9,451 nt of DNA. It comes from Planctomycetota bacterium. Its GTDB lineage: Bacteria; Planctomycetota; Brocadiia; SM23-32. This document shows positions 7,734 through 9,451 of the stretch, in pieces (the first letter of the stretch is position 1; every line of letters begins with the position of its first letter). The notes below the pieces were generated by a model. The model was not told where the DNA came from. It saw only the letters and a list, made by a program, of their open reading frames with translations, and did not search any database. The position numbers and the translations under genes were made by a program. The stretch covers positions 1 through 9,451 of the forward strand of contig JAGYMJ010000557.1 in the NCBI GenBank assembly GCA_018400625.1. Reading direction: 5' to 3'.

Positions 7734-7754
7734 GGGGCAGAGTAAATTTGCCCC
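7734..7754. repeat. Short hairpin with REP-like sequence
   Basis: The arms GGGGCA (7734-7739) and TGCCCC (7749-7754) enclose a 9-base loop, GAGTAAATT. From memory, similar G-rich palindromes around AGTAAAT occur as extragenic repeats near REP-associated (IS200-like) transposases in several phyla; I cannot confirm that here. No transposase gene is present in the window. Confidence 0.45.
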
Positions 7755-7757
7755 TTG

Positions 7758-7856
7758 ACCGGCGACCACCGTCTGCCGGATTGACGATAATTGTGCAAAC
7801 GACAGATGCGGCGTAAAAGGGGAAAAAGTGCCCCGGGCTGATGGGAAGTCGCCGGT
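7758..7856. repeat. Perfect 9-base inverted repeat, arms 81 bases apart
   Basis: ACCGGCGAC at 7758-7766 is the exact reverse complement of GTCGCCGGT at 7848-7856. The left arm begins three bases after the 7734-7754 hairpin. Together these could be the ends of a small extragenic palindromic element of about 120 bases. Nine-base arms could also occur by chance at this distance. Confidence 0.35.
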
Positions 7857-7887
7857 GTGATGTTCGTTCAAGCTTTACCCCTGAATC

Positions 7888-8979
7888 TTAGAGTTCCCCC
7901 CGGGCGGCACGGGCAAAAATTTTGATGTTTTCGGGCGTGGTTCCCGCCATGACAGTGTCGGCAATGCCGACAATATGCTTCCAGTCCTTGGTCATATCCG
8001 CTAATTTCTTCGCTTCCCCGGCGATTTCTGTCGGTGACCCATTCCGCAGGAGTTCCACCGGCAGATTGCCCCGCGAACAGATATCCTGAGAAAGCATGGC
8101 GCGTGCTTCCGCAAGATTCCCCACTATCCCGCAGGGTGGTGGGGAGAATGTTTCGAAAATATCCATGTGTATTTCATTCAGCAGTCCGAGACGGGCGATC
8201 TCGAGAGAATGCCCGCACATATGATATAAACTCAACCCACCGTGTTCGCGGATGAACGAACACATCTCCTTTGCGTAGGGGACCACCGCTTCTCTGAAAA
8301 TATCAGGAGAAAAAAGCTCGAAGCCGCCGGAGCCCATGACGATAAAGTCAACCCCTGCTTCCAAAGCCGCTTCAGCAATCACCTTATTCGATTCCTGAAT
8401 GACATCCATCGTTTTCCTGTACTGTTCAGGGTAATCAATATACATGATGCACTGATCGGCATATGAAATAAAATAATACATTTCTATGGGCAGCAGCAGC
8501 GTAACCCCGCAAACAGCTTCTCCATCAATTATTCCCAATTCTTTTTCCCAGCCTTCAATCAAAAGAGGCGCACACCTTGCTGCTTCAGTGGCGTACCATT
8601 CGGCCTTCCCGAAATCATCCTCCGTTTTTATGACGGGTTGACACGTCCATGGATCGAAACCTGGTTTCAGCTCCCTTGCTCTGACCAGGGTGGCATGTGG
8701 TGCAGCAATTTCTTCGGTGACGATATATCCGTCCTGCTGTTTTTCCCGACGAATTTCGCGCCAGGCTAAACGAGGATTGCATTTTTCGTAATCCGTGGAA
8801 AGGCCGGCGATGTTGTCCACTTCGGTGAGGCGCATGGCCTCAAGGTAGTCGGCGACGGAATGAACCGGGCGCCCAAAAGCCTGTTCTACCCATTTTCTGC
8901 CGAATGTGGCGGAAACAATCCTCTTTTCTGGAACTCTCCCATTTTTCACGAACTCAACTATTTCTGATGCTCTTTTCAT
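7888..8979 (-). CDS. Uroporphyrinogen-decarboxylase-family protein (MtaA/CmuA-like, not HemE)
   Basis: This 363-residue protein has the URO-D TIM-barrel pattern: GSGGFELFSPDIFREAVVPY (216-235), the zinc-ligand-like segment YHMCGH (252-257), FETFSPPPCG (276-284), GNLPVELLRNGSPTEI (304-319) and a TPENI element near the C-terminus. The conserved N-terminal arginine motif of true HemE is absent, and H253/C255 lie where MtaA and CmuA methyltransferases hold zinc. The likely role is methyl or corrinoid-linked transfer rather than haem synthesis; the methyl donor is unknown. No corrinoid-binding protein gene is in the window. The start codon lacks a Shine-Dalgarno site and is preceded by a perfect palindrome at 8983-8997. 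It is the first of two same-strand genes, with the FAD oxidoreductase 224 bases downstream. Confidence 0.85.
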   Translation of the reverse strand: MKRASEIVEFVKNGRVPEKRIVSATFGRKWVEQAFGRPVHSVADYLEAMRLTEVDNIAGLSTDYEKCNPRLAWREIRREKQQDGYIVTEEIAAPHATLVRARELKPGFDPWTCQPVIKTEDDFGKAEWYATEAARCAPLLIEGWEKELGIIDGEAVCGVTLLLPIEMYYFISYADQCIMYIDYPEQYRKTMDVIQESNKVIAEAALEAGVDFIVMGSGGFELFSPDIFREAVVPYAKEMCSFIREHGGLSLYHMCGHSLEIARLGLLNEIHMDIFETFSPPPCGIVGNLAEARAMLSQDICSRGNLPVELLRNGSPTEIAGEAKKLADMTKDWKHIVGIADTVMAGTTPENIKIFARAARGEL

Positions 8980-8982
8980 TAT

Positions 8983-8997
8983 TCATTAAGTTAATGA
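8983..8997. promoter_or_regulatory. Perfect 15-base palindrome immediately upstream of the UroD-family gene
   Basis: TCATTAA, a central G, and TTAATGA form 7-base perfect arms ending three bases before the start codon. The palindrome occupies the place of the ribosome binding site, so a bound repressor or a small hairpin would affect expression directly. It overlaps the shared 11-base motif at 8996-9006 by two bases. Confidence 0.45.
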
Positions 8998-9006
8998 TTT
9001 CGCTTT
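8996..9006 (-). promoter_or_regulatory. Shared 11-base motif upstream of the UroD-family gene
   Basis: On the minus strand AAAGCGAAATC is identical to 7694-7704 upstream of the FAD gene. It sits 16 bases before the ATG and abuts the palindrome 8983-8997. Identity of position type, strand and neighbouring inverted repeats suggests one regulator for both genes. Confidence 0.35.
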
Positions 9007-9016
9007 AAAAATATTT

Positions 9017-9358
9017 TCACTGGAGATTATCCTTTCCCACAAGATGGTTGGCGAAGCCGTGCCGCCGCGCATGCACGGTGACATGTTTGAGGATCTTCGC
9101 AGCGTGTGCCGCGTCCCGGACGCGCTGCTGCATGCTCATCGGTGATTTATGATGGCGGCGCACTATCGTGCTGCGCGGATCCTCCCGGAAAGCGGTTTCA
9201 GCGTCGGCCGGCAGTGGTTGCGACCGGGCCGCACCTGCATGCTGATACGCGGCATCGACCCCGTTCTGATAAAAAGGCAGCTCTCGTCTGCTGGTTTTTC
9301 CCGTCCTTAGCAGAAACTTTCCGAAGGATTGAATCAAGGGATTATGCGACTTATTCAT
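9017..9358 (-). pseudogene. Remnant of an integron-type tyrosine recombinase, internally deleted and truncated
   Basis: The 113-codon frame joins two recognisable pieces of a site-specific tyrosine recombinase. Residues about 10-57 (KFLLRTGKTSRRELPFYQNG and on) resemble the N-terminal DNA-binding region. From residue about 59, DPRSTIVRRHHKSPMSMQQR and KHVTVHARRHGFANHL match the catalytic region of integron integrases, including the HxxRH box (H-A-R-R-H). The segment between, normally about 180 residues with the first catalytic Arg, is missing in frame. The protein stops at GKDNLQ, before the second His and the nucleophilic Tyr. It cannot be an active recombinase. No attI or attC site is visible. 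In an integron the cassettes would lie beyond the gene's 5' side, off the right edge. Confidence 0.72.
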
Positions 9359-9366
9359 AATACTGG

Positions 9367-9395
9367 ATAATACCGCATATTCGGATCAAAAGCAA
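9367..9395 (-). promoter_or_regulatory. Promoter-like sequence upstream of the recombinase remnant
   Basis: On the minus strand TTGCTT (9390-9395) and TATTAT (9367-9372) are exactly 17 bases apart. Transcription would start almost at the ATG (9356-9358), giving a leaderless or very short-leader message, and no Shine-Dalgarno site is seen. It may be the old recombinase promoter. Confidence 0.4.
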
Positions 9396-9400
9396 ATGCG

Positions 9401-9430
9401 AGGGGGAAGTAGCCGGAGGGGGAGTGCCGG
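9401..9430. repeat. Imperfect tandem repeat at the right edge
   Basis: AGGGGGAAGTAGCCGG (9401-9416) is followed directly by AGGGGGAGTGCCGG (9417-9430); they differ by two single-base gaps. It lies upstream of the recombinase remnant and may extend no further. It may be slippage, or half-sites of an old recombination site. Confidence 0.4.
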
Positions 9431-9451
9431 CATCCATTAAATGCTCTTATA

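Larger units (their letters stand above)
7664..7887. other. Palindrome-rich spacer between the UroD-family and FAD genes
   Basis: This 224-base gap separates two same-strand genes. It contains several inverted repeats listed separately (7685-7698, 7700-7715, 7734-7754, 7758-7856) and the 11-base motif at 7694-7704 shared with the region upstream of the UroD-family gene. A weak minus-strand hairpin, GGGG/CCCC around CACTTTTT and followed by TTTT (near 7815-7834), could act as a poor terminator for the upstream gene. The density of structure argues against simple read-through and suggests a separate promoter for the FAD gene, though none is convincing. Confidence 0.5.

Noticed and set aside
7664..7798. 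N-terminal extension of the FAD oxidoreductase to the ATG at 7798
   Set aside because: The added 45 codons run through palindromic DNA and the shared motif, and add residues not expected before the first FAD-binding strand.
7888..8979. Haem-pathway uroporphyrinogen decarboxylase (hemE)
   Set aside because: The N-terminal substrate-binding arginine motif of HemE is missing, zinc-type H-x-C residues are present, and no haem genes are nearby.
9106..9360. Plus-strand open frame opposite the recombinase remnant
   Set aside because: The minus frame carries recognisable tyrosine recombinase segments; the plus translation is low in plausible structure and rich in Arg, Pro and Cys, as expected of an antisense frame.

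Overview
The window is a stretch of bacterial chromosome with five complete protein-coding genes, one broken recombinase gene, and unusually structured intergenic DNA. I see no rRNA, tRNA or CRISPR array. The protein families are a two-domain FAD oxidoreductase with a HEAT-like tail, a beta-propeller glycoside-hydrolase-like protein, a non-HemE uroporphyrinogen-decarboxylase-family protein and an imidazolonepropionase-like amidohydrolase. Together with weak Shine-Dalgarno sequences at several genes, this suggests a member of the PVC group or a neighbouring phylum (Lentisphaerota, Planctomycetota, Kiritimatiellota-like). That assignment is inference from family resemblance, not proof.

Layout. 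Positions 97-894 (minus) encode a small Amidohydro_2 enzyme with a good ribosome binding site and a near-consensus promoter at 950-978. A diverged direct repeat of about 50 bases lies on each side of it (42-93 and 1127-1177). The 391-base gap to the next gene (895-1285) also holds a long inverted repeat. Positions 1286-2455 (plus) encode a metal-dependent amidohydrolase of the imidazolonepropionase-like group, with more A+T than its neighbours. After a 121-base gap containing a bipartite hairpin, 2577-4709 (plus) encodes a beta-propeller protein with an N-terminal beta-sandwich-like region and no signal peptide. It converges, with 38 bases between stop codons, on the large FAD oxidoreductase at 4748-7663 (minus). 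Upstream of that gene is a 224-base spacer rich in palindromes, then the uroporphyrinogen-decarboxylase-family gene at 7888-8979 (minus).

Positions 9017-9358 (minus) hold what reads as an integron-type tyrosine recombinase with its middle deleted in frame and its C-terminus lost, preceded by a promoter-like sequence and a short tandem repeat at the right edge.

How the genes may work together. The uroporphyrinogen-decarboxylase-family and FAD genes point the same way and share an 11-base upstream motif next to inverted repeats, so they may be co-regulated. With the glycoside-hydrolase-like protein and two amidohydrolases, the region looks like an accessory catabolic locus for carbohydrate-derived or cyclic substrates. 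No substrate can be named from sequence alone. The recombinase remnant, the direct repeat and the REP-like palindromes suggest past mobile-element activity.
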